Shown here: piece after piece, positions 33,586 through 46,386 of the stretch
Position numbering within the stretch: the stretch's first letter is position 1
Layout of the letters: each line of letters opens with the position of its first letter
Program-made: the position numbers and the translations under genes
From: Agrostemma githago
Taxonomy: Eukaryota; Streptophyta; Magnoliopsida; Caryophyllales; Caryophyllaceae
Length of the DNA stretch: 64,000 bases
Direction: 5' to 3'
Assembly (NCBI GenBank): GCA_958450325.1
Contig: OY288251.1
Span: 15,256,976 to 15,320,975, forward strand
Notes under the pieces: generated by a model
Told to the model about the DNA's origin: nothing
What the model saw: only the letters and a program-made list of their open reading frames with translations
The model's database searches: none

Positions 33586-35331
33586 CTAGTTTAATTTAGT
33601 TTTATTTTCGTAGTTTGTTTCGAAAAATTTTAAAAAACAATTCCTAAAAATTTGAAAATTTTCATAAAAAACCAAAAAGATTTCCTTTTGTGTCTTTTTC
33701 TTTTGTGTCCTTGTGTCGTATTTTTGTGTTTTGCGTGTGTGTTTTGCCCCCTTTTTCCTTGTAGGTCGCTTGATCACCGTTAACTTTGGAGGGCTTTCAA
33801 GACATCCGGTAACATCATTTTATCTCTTTCCCTCTTTGTCTCTTGTGACGTTTGGAGGAGATTTTGTGATGATGTGTGCTCGGGTGGAGCTTTTTGGAGT
33901 TTGTGGTTGATGTGGTTGCTTGCTTGGTAGCTTCGGGGTGGTGTTTGTTCATGCTTTTTGTGTGTGTTCGTTTTATTTTGTTTTGAATTGTTTTGTTTGT
34001 CTCGTATTCTTTTGTCTTTGTTTTATGATGTGTAGTTTGTGTCTAGTATAGAAAATGTTTTCAAAAACCCGGTTTTGAGGCTAGTGCGCAAGTGTTTACT
34101 TTCCCTTCCTAGTGATATGAATCGATTCTTGGACTTTAGTCTAGTTGAATGACTTTAAATCAATAGTTTCGTTGGTTTCTTACCTTGAGTCCACCTAGTC
34201 TACTAGGGATTTACTGCGGGATTTGTATTTCGACCATTTTGACCACCCACGGAGTGAAAAGGCCTTGGTTGCCGAGTCCCGTCTCTTAGGTGACCATTTT
34301 CGAAATGGTTTTTGATTAGTCCAAGTTTCCACCTTTTTGTGGGTTTGAAGGGAAAGCGCGCCCGACTCACCCATTTTCCTACCTTCTACACATTTCCGCG
34401 AATAAGTTGCATCGCATCGAGGTTTCTACACTTGCTTGGTTGTGATGAGTACATACAATACAAAAATTTGGCCAAAAGAGCAAACCATGAAAGAAAATAA
34501 AAGAAAGAAGAAAAAGAAAAGGCCCAACAAATCAAAAACAAAATACAAAAGAAGAAAAAGAAATGGCATAGGAAATCAAAAGCAAAATACAAAAGAAAGA
34601 TGCCAAGAAAATCGTTTCACCAAAAGATCTTACCCTCTCAAAAATAAGCCTTTTACCGATTGTTATCGTGAAGAGCCTACCAAAGGACCGAGTCCCTAGG
34701 AAGGATGATAGCGGTAATGGTCTGTATTTCCTCACTTTGCAACAATATCCACCTTTTTACTTGGACTAGTTAGGCTATATTTGAGCTTGGGACAACCCTC
34801 TTGGCTTAAAGCTAAAGGAGGCGGGGTTTCACTTTACCTACAGTGTCGACTAACTCCGTGGTTCATCCTTTTTCCATCTCGCCTATCGTCCTGTAGTACG
34901 TTGTTAGAAGGTTAGGAGGACCTAGACAAGCTACCAACGATTTTATTGCTTTGTTGTCATACTCTTAGGATTTTGTCCATTTCAGTTTGAATTATTAGCT
35001 TGGGAACGTTGTCACTTGCCTTGAGTCCTTAACTGGTGTTTCTTTCACCGCTTTGTAGAGGGAAGCGGTATTTGTTTCTTATTGGATGCAACCGATTATC
35101 CGTTTGTTTGTTTGTTTTTTTGTTTGTGTGTTTTCGTGTTCGGTTGTATCCACAGTTTTGTCGCAAGACCTCACTTGCTTTGAGGAGAGCACTTTTCCTC
35201 TAAGTGTTCTCGCGTGAGTTGAAAGTACGTAGGGTGCGCTAATACCCGCTCGGTTAGTAGTCTAGTTTCGTTTAGGTTTTTAGTTAGTTCGTGCTTACTC
35301 GAGGGCGAGTAAGGGTTAAGTGTGGGGGAGT
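33586..35331 (+). other. Distal 3' untranslated region of D
   Basis: There is no gene. T-rich stretches alternate with a purine-rich tract (about 34478-34605, AAAGAAGAAAAAG-like) that creates a spurious Lys/Arg-rich ORF. It ends in the polypurine tract AAGTGTGGGGGAG directly before the LTR. Confidence 0.6.
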
Positions 35332-36904
35332 TGATAAGTGTGTTATGTAGTGCTTATTTCTTGTGTTTGGTCCCGGTTTCTCTTGTGAAATCGCTCTTTA
35401 GAGCGGTTTCGAGGCTACTTACGCTTCTTCTAGCTTGTTTTAGGTTCCTTTGGCCTATCTTGGAGAAATGGAAAGATTCCGACTCGTTTCCGATGCATAT
35501 GGAGCCAATGAAGAGAAGCGACGATGACTCGGTGGCTTAGACTCGATCCCGAGTCCCTTGGAGCCCATTCCCGAGCACCCAGAATCGATAAGAAGCCTAG
35601 GAAGAGCGAGTAGGGACCTACGTGACCAAATTTGAAGCCTACATGGCCTTCCCGGTCGGTTCGAAGTGAGACGACAAACAGGAGCCCCTGACAGGCCTTC
35701 CCGGTCGCGATCAACATCCTCTCGGCCGGGATGAGCCCAGCACAGCCCGTCTTCATTTCTTTCTTCTCCTTCACTCGTGAAACCTTATATATACCCCCTC
35801 TTGTATTGTTTTAAGGACTCTACATTATACTAAACCCTAGATAGTGAACTCCTCTCATTAGCTTAGTTTATCCTTAATCCTTCCTTAATCTTTTGTTAAT
35901 CTTAGCTTAATCATAGCAATTACTCTTGTATTAAGTGAATTTTTGAAGACTCTACCAAGATTGACAGCCTTGGGGGATTTATTTGGGTTTTCTTTATCAT
36001 ACAAGTTTCAATCTTTTCATCTCTATTATAGTTTGGTATAATCTTTCTCTTCTCTTTTCCTTTAATCTTTGTTTATCATTCAAGCTTCAATCTTTATCAT
36101 TTATCTATTGTTCATCTTTGTTGTTCTTCATTATGAATGTTTTGATGCTTATGTTGATGTTTTCTCTTGTTTGTGTTAGATTAGGTTTGAATATGTGTGA
36201 TTAGATTATTGTGGGGTTTGTAAGGGGATTAGGTGTTGATTATGGGTGATTGGGGATTGATTGTGGCTAAAGGTTGAATCTTTGTTGCTAGTCACTCATT
36301 CTTGCATGACATGTGTTTGATGAAATGCTTGTTAGAGTAGTAGTGGCCATGCTTCTCTTGCTTGTTTCCTCCTTCTCATTGTATGTTTGATGGGTGATTG
36401 AATTCTCTTGTTTTGAGTAGCATCTTGCATGAGTTTTCGGGTTTGTCTTTGATGCGAGAGCGCGGCCTTACCTTAGTGACTAGGTGAAACCTACAGCCTC
36501 GTTTTCCCCATTAGCCTTATACACCTATGAACCCGACCTAACCCTACTCTTCCCCTTATTTGATTTCTTTGTCGTCTTAGTCATTATTTCTCTAGTTAGT
36601 TTATTGAATTTAGTTTTAGTTGATCCATTTAGTTCATGTTATACCTAGTTTATTCATAATCATAGCTTCACCCCTTTTCATCATCCTAGTTTGTTTACTC
36701 TTGTTCTTAGCCTAGCATTTGTGTTTGTAATCAATTCTCTTTAGTTGTCATTCCTTGTGACCTTGTGACCTAGTCTTGTATTTAGGTAAACCCTTGTCTA
36801 GTCCCTTTTTCCGTCCCCGAGGATCAACCCGACTTCCCTAGCTACTTGTTAGGATTAGTTGGTTTACTTGGTGTAGGGATACACGGCGAATCCCTACCAC
36901 CACA
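35332..36904 (+). repeat. 3' LTR of D
   Basis: It begins TGATAAGTGTG after the polypurine tract and ends near CCACCACA at 36904, where the sequence becomes intron 6 of C's antisense PMD gene. A TATATATACCCC box lies at about 35785-35796. It contains several CCCGGTCGG/GGCCGGGAT motifs at 35650-35740. A truncated relative lies at about 57480-58335 on the minus strand. Confidence 0.85.
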
Positions 36905-36952
36905 AAGCCTAACCCTTAGAACACCAGATCAGAAATAAGAACCAAAACTTAC

Positions 36953-39549
36953 CCGGTATACCTGGTCACGCCATTCTATCCCAGCGTTCATCTCCTCAGC
37001 GGAACACGGGGGGAAAGGCTCAGTGAAGGCTACCCCAGCTGCATTAACCCTGAGCAGTGTCAAAAGGAAGTCCGGAAGCTGAACAGCATCAGCCAGGTCA
37101 GCCAGCTGAAGGAAAAGCGGACCGGTCAAAGAGCAAGCAAATACTAAGCCATAGAATGAAACGAGCTTTAAAACCAAAGACTGAGTTCTCACCACGAGGC
37201 AGTGGCAAGCTAGCCGCTGGCTGACATAAGACAGATAGGAGGCACAAGGCACCAAGAGTGCATCGCCTCCTTTTCCATCCCTGCCCTCATGGACCTCTGC
37301 GGTGGTCGGTGGTCTGTGGTCTGAACATGGTCCGGGGAGGATCAACCGGTACCCTAAAGTCGTCATACAAGCACTGACGCACCAACCGTTCGCCCAGATA
37401 CCAAACCGGGTGAAACAATGTAGGAAGGAGCATCCTCCTGTAGCTCTTAGGCCTCAACTCTACAGCCACATACTCAGGCACACCCTCGTAATCGGCCCAA
37501 GGACGGGCCACGAACTACAAAAACAAAATTAGCATTTCATTAACCCTAAACACTTGGAGGATACTAAATACAACAAGCTGTAATGTATTTCTCCGACGGG
37601 TAATGGCTGGTCGTACTCTTAAGCTGAGCGAGCCTCCATTCCATCCCTGCCGGGAATCTGGTCGGACGAGCCCGCACCGTTTTAGATGCCAAGCCAGGGA
37701 AGTAGGAATAAATCCAAGCCTACAAAACCCCAAAACACCTTTAGCAAAATAAAACTAAAGCTTAACAAAACCCGAGAAGCAAATACAGAAACGATTACTA
37801 ACCTCCAGCACGAGGTCTGGGCCCACGATGGGCAAAGCCGAGGTCGACTCCACCTGCAACGGCCTCACCATGACTTGCAAGCAGCGAGTCATCTCCGCAA
37901 AAGCCGCGGTCACCCAATCGAAACGTCCTAACTGATATAGATCAGCTAGGAGAGGCAAAATCCTAGTACTAAACCTCTCGCCCTTATCCAAGAAGTGGGT
38001 CGATCCTAGGAAGTACCACAACCACAACCGGGCATCTTGTTCCGGCGTGTTGGGTGCTCGACCCTCTAACACCGCCACCTTCTCAAAGTGATCAGTGATG
38101 TACGAACTCACCAGAGCATGAGGCGTACTCTAAGCCTCATGTTCCAAACAATCCCCAATGAGGTCCCGGACCTCATCACTATCTAACCTAAGGCTCTCGG
38201 CAGCCCACCTAATCCTCTCAGGACCTTAGGGTAAACTTGTAATGACCTCGAAGTCCTCTAAAGTCAACCCGATCTCCCCAAAAGACATATGAAAGGTCGA
38301 GGTAGTGTCGTGAAAGCGGTCTACCATCGCTCTAATCACCATAAGGTTGCACTTGGTCTTCCAACCCACCAATCGAACCCAATGCTCGACCACGGGACTC
38401 GGAGCGGTCCTCGCGATAATCCCCTTTGCCGCGGGGGTCAAGTTTTTAGAATAAATCTCAAGGCATGTCGTAAAACCCGAGAAGGTCCTCATCGGACCTG
38501 GGGGCTGCAAGTCGAGACAATACAAATATAAACAAAACAAGCCGAACCCAACCGACTCAACCGAAACTATGTTTTAAAGCCTAAAACAAAAGGCACGAGC
38601 TAGAGTACTCACTAGACCCCGCACAATGCGGTGAGAAACGTGCAAGTCAGGACGAAACAACAACTTCTGACCGTCCCAGTCCCGGGCCCACGCAGGGTCC
38701 TCATAGCCGATCTCCTCGTTCTCTGGTACAGGAATCAGGACATGAGCCCTCCTACCAACCGTCTCGGGAAGCCTACGCTTCCTTACCCTATCAAAGTCGG
38801 CCTCATTTGTGGCCTCTAGATCACGACGTTGCGACGGAACGCTCCGCCGTCTCCTATGAATCCCGCGGGGAGTCAGTGAGCTCGTCCCGGCGGTCTCGCC
38901 ACTAGTGCCAATCGGAGGAGCTCCCTCGGGAAGCTCGGTATCAATTCTAGCTGCAAAACCAAACAGAACATATAAAAAACCCATGCCCAAGGTCATGCTA
39001 AGACAGCTCAAACAGATCAAAATAAGGTCAAAATTTTGGATTGAGATATCAAAATTCTGAAAGGGCCCACTAACACCTATTCTCAACCTCGATCACAATG
39101 GAAGTGGTTTCGGGAAAATCCGACGTCGTTACGACATCTTTTGGTCCGTCGTAAGTCACACAAAACCTCACGGTAGGCCCTGTAGGCCGTTCTAGCTTAC
39201 AAAAAATTGACAAAGGAGACACCCACACTATCATGAACACTAATCGAGCAGGATTACGTAGGACAAGTGCGGGAATAACCGGGAGAACGGTCCCTAACCC
39301 TAGCATTTTGAATTTATCTCCATAGAAGGCCATTGTCATACCTCAAAGTCTCCTATTAATCTTCTAACTACCCTAACAAGCTCTATTCAAACCTAATTTA
39401 ACAACGGGATTAAGCACAAACATCAAAACCTAGCAAATTCAAAATACCCAAATCGATTTTCTAAGGTTCTAACAAAATCAACTCACAATCAACCAAATTA
39501 AACAAAACCGACAATAGACGAGTAAGGAACGCTTACCCGGAGTCGACAT
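36953..39549 (-). pseudogene. Antisense PMD gene of C, exons 1 to 6; exons 7-8 lost
   Basis: Exons read leftward: 39549-39537 (13 bp), 38950-38613 (338 bp, with EDPAWARDWDG), 38504-37803 (PMD core: RTFSGFTTC, MVIRAMVDRFHDTTSTFHM, LTLEDFEVITSLP, then DARLWLWYFLGSTHF), 37719 to about 37525, 37514-37193 and 37105-36953. Introns have GT donors and AG acceptors except for an unclear donor after exon 4. Exon 3 has two in-frame stops (about 38228 and 38130). The exon plan matches F's copy, and exons 7 and 8 are missing because D begins in intron 6. PMD proteins occur in both plant transposons and host silencing factors; the role here is unknown. Confidence 0.85.
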
Positions 39550-40134
39550 TTTTGTGTATGGCAAAAATCAAGACGGAAATCGGTTAGAAAAGTCGAAGGA
39601 GCAATATTGAGGCGAACAGGGGCGCGCATTTGAATTGTTAGACGAATGAATTGATGCGCCCCAGCCTTTGCTGATTTAAGCAGAACCGACCCACATGAAT
39701 CCGGGCGCCCCAGATCGTGCGTCCAAAACCCGGACCGCTGGGGGCTACGCGCCTGAATTTTTGGGCGCAGAAGAGTGCGCATCCGACTAACTCGGCACAA
39801 GATTAAAAACAAGAACAAACAAGTCCTAATGTCCAAATTACGCATAACACGCATTCATAAAGTAAGCAAATAAACAACGACCAGACAATTTACTAAGCAA
39901 AACCGGTAAAGCAAGCCTATTAGTCAATCCCGAACAAAGAACAATAATGAAACAAGCATAGGAGCCATGACTAACAAGGATGCCCACGCTCAAGCACGTG
40001 ATAAAACAAACAAAACAAATCCGCTCTAAACAAATTCCGAACGAATCCAAGCGCATAACAAATCACAACAAAGCAAATCCGAACAAAATAAGACAAGCCC
40101 ACAAAACAAATAAGTAAATGCCAGCAAATGTCCT
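39550..40134 (-). promoter_or_regulatory. 5' UTR and upstream region of the antisense PMD gene of C
   Basis: On the minus strand, the 60 bp before the ATG at 39549 match the same region of F (8180-8241), including TTCGACTTTTCT and GATTTCCG blocks. No clear TATA box was found. The rest shows no gene. Confidence 0.5.
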
Positions 40135-41160
40135 CAAGCTTAACGAGTCTTAGTTATCCGGAGGGCAATTTAAGTTCGAGCGGATACTGACACGCTCGAA
40201 CATTTTGGAGTCGTATATCTCCATAACAATTTGGGTTTGAGCGGATACTGACACGCTCAAACACCTTTTAGCCTAACGGGTCTTAGTTATCCAGAAGGCA
40301 ACAACAATTTGAGTTTGAGCGGATACTGACACGCTCAACCACCTTATAGCCTAGTGGGTCTTAGTTATCCTGAAGGCAACAGCAATTTAAGTTTGAGCGG
40401 ATACTGACACGCTCAAACGTATTTAGCCTAATGGGTCTTAGTTATCCTGAAGGCAACAGCAAACAACAATTTAAGTTTGAGCGGATACTGACACACTCAA
40501 ACGTATTTAGCCTAACGGGTCTTAGTTATCCTGAAGGCAACAGCAAACAACAATTTAAGTTTGAGCGGATACTGACACACTCAAATGTATTTAGCCTAAC
40601 GGGTCTTAGTTATCCTGAAGGCAACAACAATTTGAGTTTGAGCGGATACTGACACACTCAAACATATTTAGCCTAACGGGTCTTAGTTATCCTAAAGGCA
40701 ACAGCAAACAAGAATTTGGGTTTGAGTGGATACCGACGCGCTCAAACACCTTTTAGCCTAACGGGTCTTAGTTATCCTGAAGGCAACAGCAATTTAAGTT
40801 TAAGCGGATACTAACACGCTCAAACATTTTTTTTAGCCTAACGGGTCTTAGTTATCCTGAAGGCAACAATAATTTAAGTTTGAGCGGATATTGACACGCT
40901 CAAACGTTTTTTTAGCCTAACGGGTCTTAGCTATCCTGAAGGCAACAACATCAAATTGAATCTGAACGGATACTGACACACTCAGACATATTTAGCCTAA
41001 CGGGTCTTAGTTATCCTGAAGGCAACAACAACAACAATTTAAGTTTGAGCGGATACTGACACGCTCAAACATATTTTGCCCAAAGGGTCATAGTTATTCT
41101 GAGCGCACAGCGAACATCAATTTGAGTTTGAGCGGATACTGACACGCTCCAACATGTTTA
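40135..41160. repeat. 77-85-bp tandem array in the 3' UTR of C
   Basis: About 12-13 units share CTAACGGGTCTTAGTTATCC, GAAGGCAACA and a hairpin-like pair TTGAGCGGATACTGACACGC/CTCAAAC. Unit length varies because of an extra CAGCAAACAA insert in some copies. Confidence 0.93.
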
Positions 41161-41600
41161 GTCCAAGGTGTCAAAGGCATCCCAAAAGCTATTGTTCGAG
41201 TGGATACTGATACACTCGAGCATTTTATTTCATTCCCAAGCCCGAGGGGTCATAAGCATCCCAAAAGGCATTTTATTTCTTTCTCGAGCTCAAGGGGTCA
41301 TAGGTATCCCAAAGGCTATTGTTCGAGTGGATACTGACACACTCGAGCATTTTATTTCATTCCCAAGCCCGAGGGGTCATAAGCATCCCAAAAGGTATTT
41401 TGTTTCTTTATCGAGCTCAAGGGGTCATAGGCATCCTGAAGGCTATTGTTCGAATGGATACTGACACACTCGAACACTTTATGTTATTCTCAAGCCCGAG
41501 GGGTCACAAGCATCCCAAAAGGCATTTTATTAAGTCTGAGGGGTCATAGGCATCCTGAAGACAATTGTTCGAATGAAAGCTGACACATCGAACATTCTTC
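41161..41600. repeat. Second array of about 127-bp units derived from the first
   Basis: About three units begin TATTGTTCGAGTGGATACTG (41188, 41317 and 41444). Each contains two GGGGTCATA-GCATCCC half-units. The shared GGATACTGACACACTC motif shows descent from the adjacent array. Region 41601-41897 has no gene and ends with the polypurine tract AAGTGGGGGCTTC (41885-41897). Confidence 0.88.
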
Positions 41601-42023
41601 TTCCACATCCACGCTTGACGCGTCACACAAAAGGTAAACTCGGACGGATTCTTGAGCATCTGAAAAGGCAGAACGCACGAACATGAAGAACCTAGAACGA
41701 GATAACAAGCACGGGCCCGGGCCCCGATAGGCGACCACAGGCAAGGACGTCAGGTATGATTTCTAAGCCTTGGTTGGCGAGCCTCAAAACGTAGTCCAAC
41801 GGACTTAAAACGACGCGACCGAACAGCCACCAGGTCGTAATCCTCGGCTATACTTTCACATTCGCCATGTCCAAGCCTCAGTCAAAGTGGGGGCTTCTGT
41901 AGACACCCAGATTTGGACCCGGTAGCTGCAGGAGTGCCCAACAAATACCCAATGACGATCGGACTACAACACGACGCAGGTTCGCGATGTTTTAGATAGT
42001 TTTTCTATAGAACGGATCAAATA

Positions 42024-44893
42024 TGTAATCCCCTATAAATTCTAACGCAATACAGTGGCGGAAACACTGTAGATTTGGGATTAAAACACACCGATGTTCT
42101 ATATTTTACAAAAAGAACGGTCAGTCAATACAAATGCCACTTTTCACAAAAGGCTAAAAATAAAAATTCTCCAAATTGGTTTAACAATCCAAAAAAAATA
42201 TAAACGAAGTAGAGTAGGATCCATGTTACTCGCTAGCTCACACCCAAAACCCAGCAGCAAATACCTGTCATGTTATAAACATAACAGCCACAATTCAGTG
42301 GGGAGTAACGACGACGTTCTCCCAGCCATATTACATGACATTAAAGCATAATTACTATTATATCAAAATAGTTTAAAATGGAAAACGTTTAAAACAATAT
42401 AGTAAAATAATTCAAAACGATTGCCAACCTGCAAGTCAATGTATCAACAAATAGTAATAACAGCGTTATGGATATGAATCAGTGCAACGGAATAGACTTT
42501 CACTAGGAGAATACTAAAAACTAGCTTCGAGAACTTAGTTCAAACAAATCAAACTTCGATCTCTAATCTAGGCAACTCAACCATAATAGGACGGCGACTT
42601 ATCAATGCGAGGTCCTAGCTTAAGTAAATATGCACACCCCTCCTGGAGCACCAAATGTGCCCAGTTCAACCCGACGGCGTCTTACATGCGAGGTACGAGC
42701 TTAAGGTCAAAATGAACATACACTCCTGGACAAGAACATGCCCAGTTCAACAACCAATGCATCCCGCTCGGATACACTAGCCTTATAGCTGATGGCAAAA
42801 CGTATACTCTAGACTTTATTACTCTACCCGTACACTTCTCTTATTCCATAATTCCAAAACAAAGCCATTATCAAAATTCAATGAAAATATAGTTTGTTTT
42901 TCAAAAGAAGAAACTTTATAGATATAGAAATATAACTTTCCAAAAGTAGGTATTATAATAAATAGAAATCGATTAAAATAGGAGTTATATAAAATAGTTA
43001 ATATTAGGCCTCGAGACGTAAACATTATATTATTATATAAATGTATAATTCATGATTAAAAGTCAACTAAAGTCAAAAATCATAATTATTTTTAAAAAGG
43101 TTGAAGTTTAAGTAATTAAAAATATTTAAATAACAAATTGACAAATTTTCCAGAACTGCACTGTCTTAATATAAAATTCGTAATTAAATCATTAAAAATC
43201 AAAACAAAGTAAGATCAGTGGGGTTGAAAACTTTAGAAACTTAGTTACAACTTTTATTTCAGGAGAAAATCTAAATTCCAAATAAAACATGGGTTTTTAT
43301 TCGTATATTTAAAAACTGTCAGAATTAGACACTCGATTGTATTTCTTTAATAAAAGACATTTGAAAATTGATTTTAAATAAACTCCAATTGGAAACATTA
43401 ACTAGACTCTTCATAGTTTTCGTAGGTAAATTACCAATATTAAATAAAAAGTTTAACATATGTTTAAATTTAGATCTTATCACAACTGACAGAATCGCGG
43501 ATTAGTTTGACACTTGTTCATAAACAATTTATTGTGACCAAACTACTTGGACTTATTTTACGAAATTAAATATGCATAAATTAGACTTAAAATAAATATT
43601 AGTCTATTTTCAAAGTTTTTGGAAATAAGGTCTTTAAAGTAGATTATTAATTCTCACAAAACACTAACAGATTCTGAAACATGCAGTAACTTTTAAAAAA
43701 ACAATAAAACTTTCAATTTGATAATTCATACTTTTAAAATCACGAAAATTATAAAATAAAATTATTAGGGGTATGTTTTAGTCTCGGCCTTATAATACTT
43801 TTTAATAATCAAAAGAATGATTTATTCGCAAATCTCGTAAAAACGATTAAAAACAACAAAACATGTGAAGATTTACGATTTTAAAGTTTTTGTTATTAAA
43901 AACGAGACATAAATATATTGTCTAACAAAAATCTAATTTCTATACATGCAACTACAACAATAACATCACATAATACCGAGTAACGTGTCAATGTTACCTT
44001 AATCAAAATCTGAATCAATTAAATAATCGTCTTCATCGGATCTAGAACGATAGCCTACGAAATAAATAAACATATGGTATTAAAACCACATTAAGTAAAT
44101 AGAAAGGAGAAAACGAGATGAAGAACGAATAAGAGTAATTAATTTACCCTCGAGATCGGAAAGAATTAGAGATGAATTAGGATCAGATTGATGATGAACA
44201 AAAAGGAGGAAAATTTAAAGAGAAAGAGAAAAGAAGACTTGTGTTGGGAATAAAATAGACTAGAATGAAAGAGAATATAAAGAGAAATTAGGAAGCTAAA
44301 AGATAGGAATAATTGAGTTACAAGGATTCTTAACTCAACTAAGAGACGAGATGGTTGAGTTGGAAAGAACAAACACAAACCGATGTAATAAGTTTTCGAT
44401 TAAAACAAATACTTTAAAATAAGTAGGATAAAAATAAGATGTAGTGTTGATAAAAGAAGGTTCGTAAAATAATATAAATGTTCACGGAGAAATCAGATTA
44501 AAACGCGTTAGAAAATAATTATTTATGAAATCGCGTAGTAAAATAATTAAATAGCCATTTTTCGAAAATAAAATATTTTTGAGTTAGAAATTAATTATAA
44601 ATGTAACCGATCATTTTTAGAAAAATAAATAGTTCAAACTCGATTTTAAAACTATTGTTCACTGAAAATATGATCCTTCAAAAATAATTAAATATTCTTG
44701 CGATGAAAAGAATTAAATGGGTTTTCGAATAAAAATAGAAATAATTAAAATCCTTTTACAAAAATAAGTAATTTTAGGCTCGATATTGAAAGAGACTTTG
44801 AAATGGGAAAAATGTGATTGACGAAATATTACAGAGTTACGATATAATCGTAATGAAACATATAGCAAAGCTAGGAAATTTGTGGGTGTTACA
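42024..44893 (-). repeat. 3' LTR of G
   Basis: It is AT-rich and 2870 bp long. In element direction it starts TGTAACACCCAC at 44893, after the polypurine tract TAGTGGGGAGGAT (44894-44906). Short ORFs inside are not protein-like. Confidence 0.94.
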
Positions 44894-46386
44894 ATCCTCC
44901 CCACTAAAAAAAAAGTTTCGTCCTCGAAACTGGAAAAGGACAGAAAGGAAATCGAGATTCCACTTACGACTCTCACGAAACTCGGGTTTCTATTTTCATC
45001 AACCAATACTAGATCCATTAATATCAGGCACTAGGTGGTCCTACACAGTCTACAACCTCAAAAATTATCAAATGCTACAACCTCGAATACAAAGTCCTCA
45101 AAATTAATAATACCAATATGTTTTCAAACACATCACTAGGATAAAGTTTCTTAGAAGTCCCTCAAGGTTCTAATCACAAGGCTGCAACCACTATATGATT
45201 AATATCTCAACGAAGCCACAATCTCGTTGGTCTAAGGGTTCTTAATTGTAAATTCCATTAAGGTGCGTGGTTTGCACTAAAGTATTCCTCAAAACAAGTT
45301 TAGATCACTCAACTCAAAATTTCATAAGTTATAACCTTATCACACTCCACGATCTAATCCATAAAAACCAAGGTTTAATCTATGTCAACAAAATTACTAA
45401 AAACATTAATGAGAACCTAAAATAGTACCACGACACTCAGGTTAAAACTCTAAAGAGGTTCTATGACCTTAAACATCCACGTCACATCCATTAAGTACGT
45501 ATTATGTAGGAATCCCAAAATAATATTAATTTACACTTAGCTTGGTACTAGGTATCCGTCAAATAAAATATAATCTTACCATCCAAAACTGATTCAACTC
45601 TAAGTACTCCATATAATCAGGTAACCTATACTCAAGGTCAACACTTAAGGTACAATCTATTCCATTAATTAACTAATACCGTCATATCAATCCTCAAAAG
45701 CTCTTTCCATGTTAGAAAACAGGTACAACTCACAATCCTCAATCATAGGTAATACGGGTTACTAATCCTCAAATATCTTTAACTTCCAACAAGGTTTACT
45801 AAAACAAGAGTCGGTCTTACCAAAGAATTTCAAAAAGAAAGGTGGTAAAGTAGGAGAATATAACAGAGATTTACCACAAGAATGAAGATGAAAATTTGTA
45901 AGAGAAGAATTGGGAAGAAGCCGAGGCTAGAAGAAAAGAATCAATGATCTTAAGGTCTTGAACTAGAAGAGAATCTTCGGGCCTCCAGAGCTCACAAATG
46001 AACTCGCTGGATCTCATCATCTTCTCATAGAGATATGAGCACACTAGTCTTGGTCGCTCCATCTGGATCCAAAGTGAAGTGAAGTCGCGTCTAAGTCTAC
46101 TACACCTTCATAAAACTTCATGTTGATGAGAGTGCTAAGTAGGTCTTCTCCCGATATAGAGCAGCATCAAATCCAAGTCTTGTCCATTCATCTTCTTCTT
46201 GGGCAAATAAAACAAATATTCAATGCAAATCATTGAGTTACAAGAACAGGTAAATCCTAACAATTAGGTCCTTAATTTGGTTTCTACCCATCTCTTACTA
46301 ATCTTTCATTAATGTTCAAATCATTTACGGGTGATTTTCCTAAAATCAGGTGTAAGCGTCGGGAGCAACCATGCTCTGATACCAAC
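44894..46386 (-). other. Internal region of G, non-coding, with primer site
   Basis: The primer site reads TGGTATCAGAGCAT on the minus strand (46384-46371), complementary to initiator tRNA-Met. At the other end TCGAGGACGAAAC (about 44923-44935) precedes the polypurine tract; a similar string follows the integrase stop region of some autonomous gypsy elements, so it may be a pol relic. No gag or pol domain is present in any frame. Confidence 0.85.

Larger units (their letters stand above)
30120..36904 (+). mobile_element. Element D: Athila-like gag-pro element lacking 5' LTR and pol
   Basis: D has the C-terminal gag, an intact protease, a long non-coding 3' region, a polypurine tract AAGTGTGGGGGAG (35319-35331) and a 3' LTR (35332 to about 36904). 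No 5' LTR, primer site or gag N-terminus is present, because the left end fuses directly into C's coding region. No RT, RNase H or integrase is seen. The left end is placed by the change in protein character, so it is uncertain by tens of bases. Confidence 0.72.

Noticed and set aside
34436..34699. Lys/Arg-rich ORF as a nucleic-acid-binding protein
   Set aside because: It is produced by a purine-rich low-complexity tract in D's 3' UTR.
39070..39339. Additional exon of C's PMD gene
   Set aside because: The segment lies within intron 1, between a good donor at 39536 and acceptor at 38951; the F counterpart has no matching open frame. Similarity here may still mark a conserved intronic element.
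40135..41600. CRISPR-like array
   Set aside because: Repeats are contiguous, variable in length, and without unique spacers; the context is a plant retrotransposon 3' UTR.
42094..42351. 85-codon ORF present identically at 46457-46714
   Set aside because: It lies in the paired LTRs of G; identity reflects recent transposition, and the composition is not protein-like.
46371..46384. Possible tRNA gene
   Set aside because: Only the complement of a tRNA-Met 3' end is present, directly beside an LTR; it is a primer binding site.
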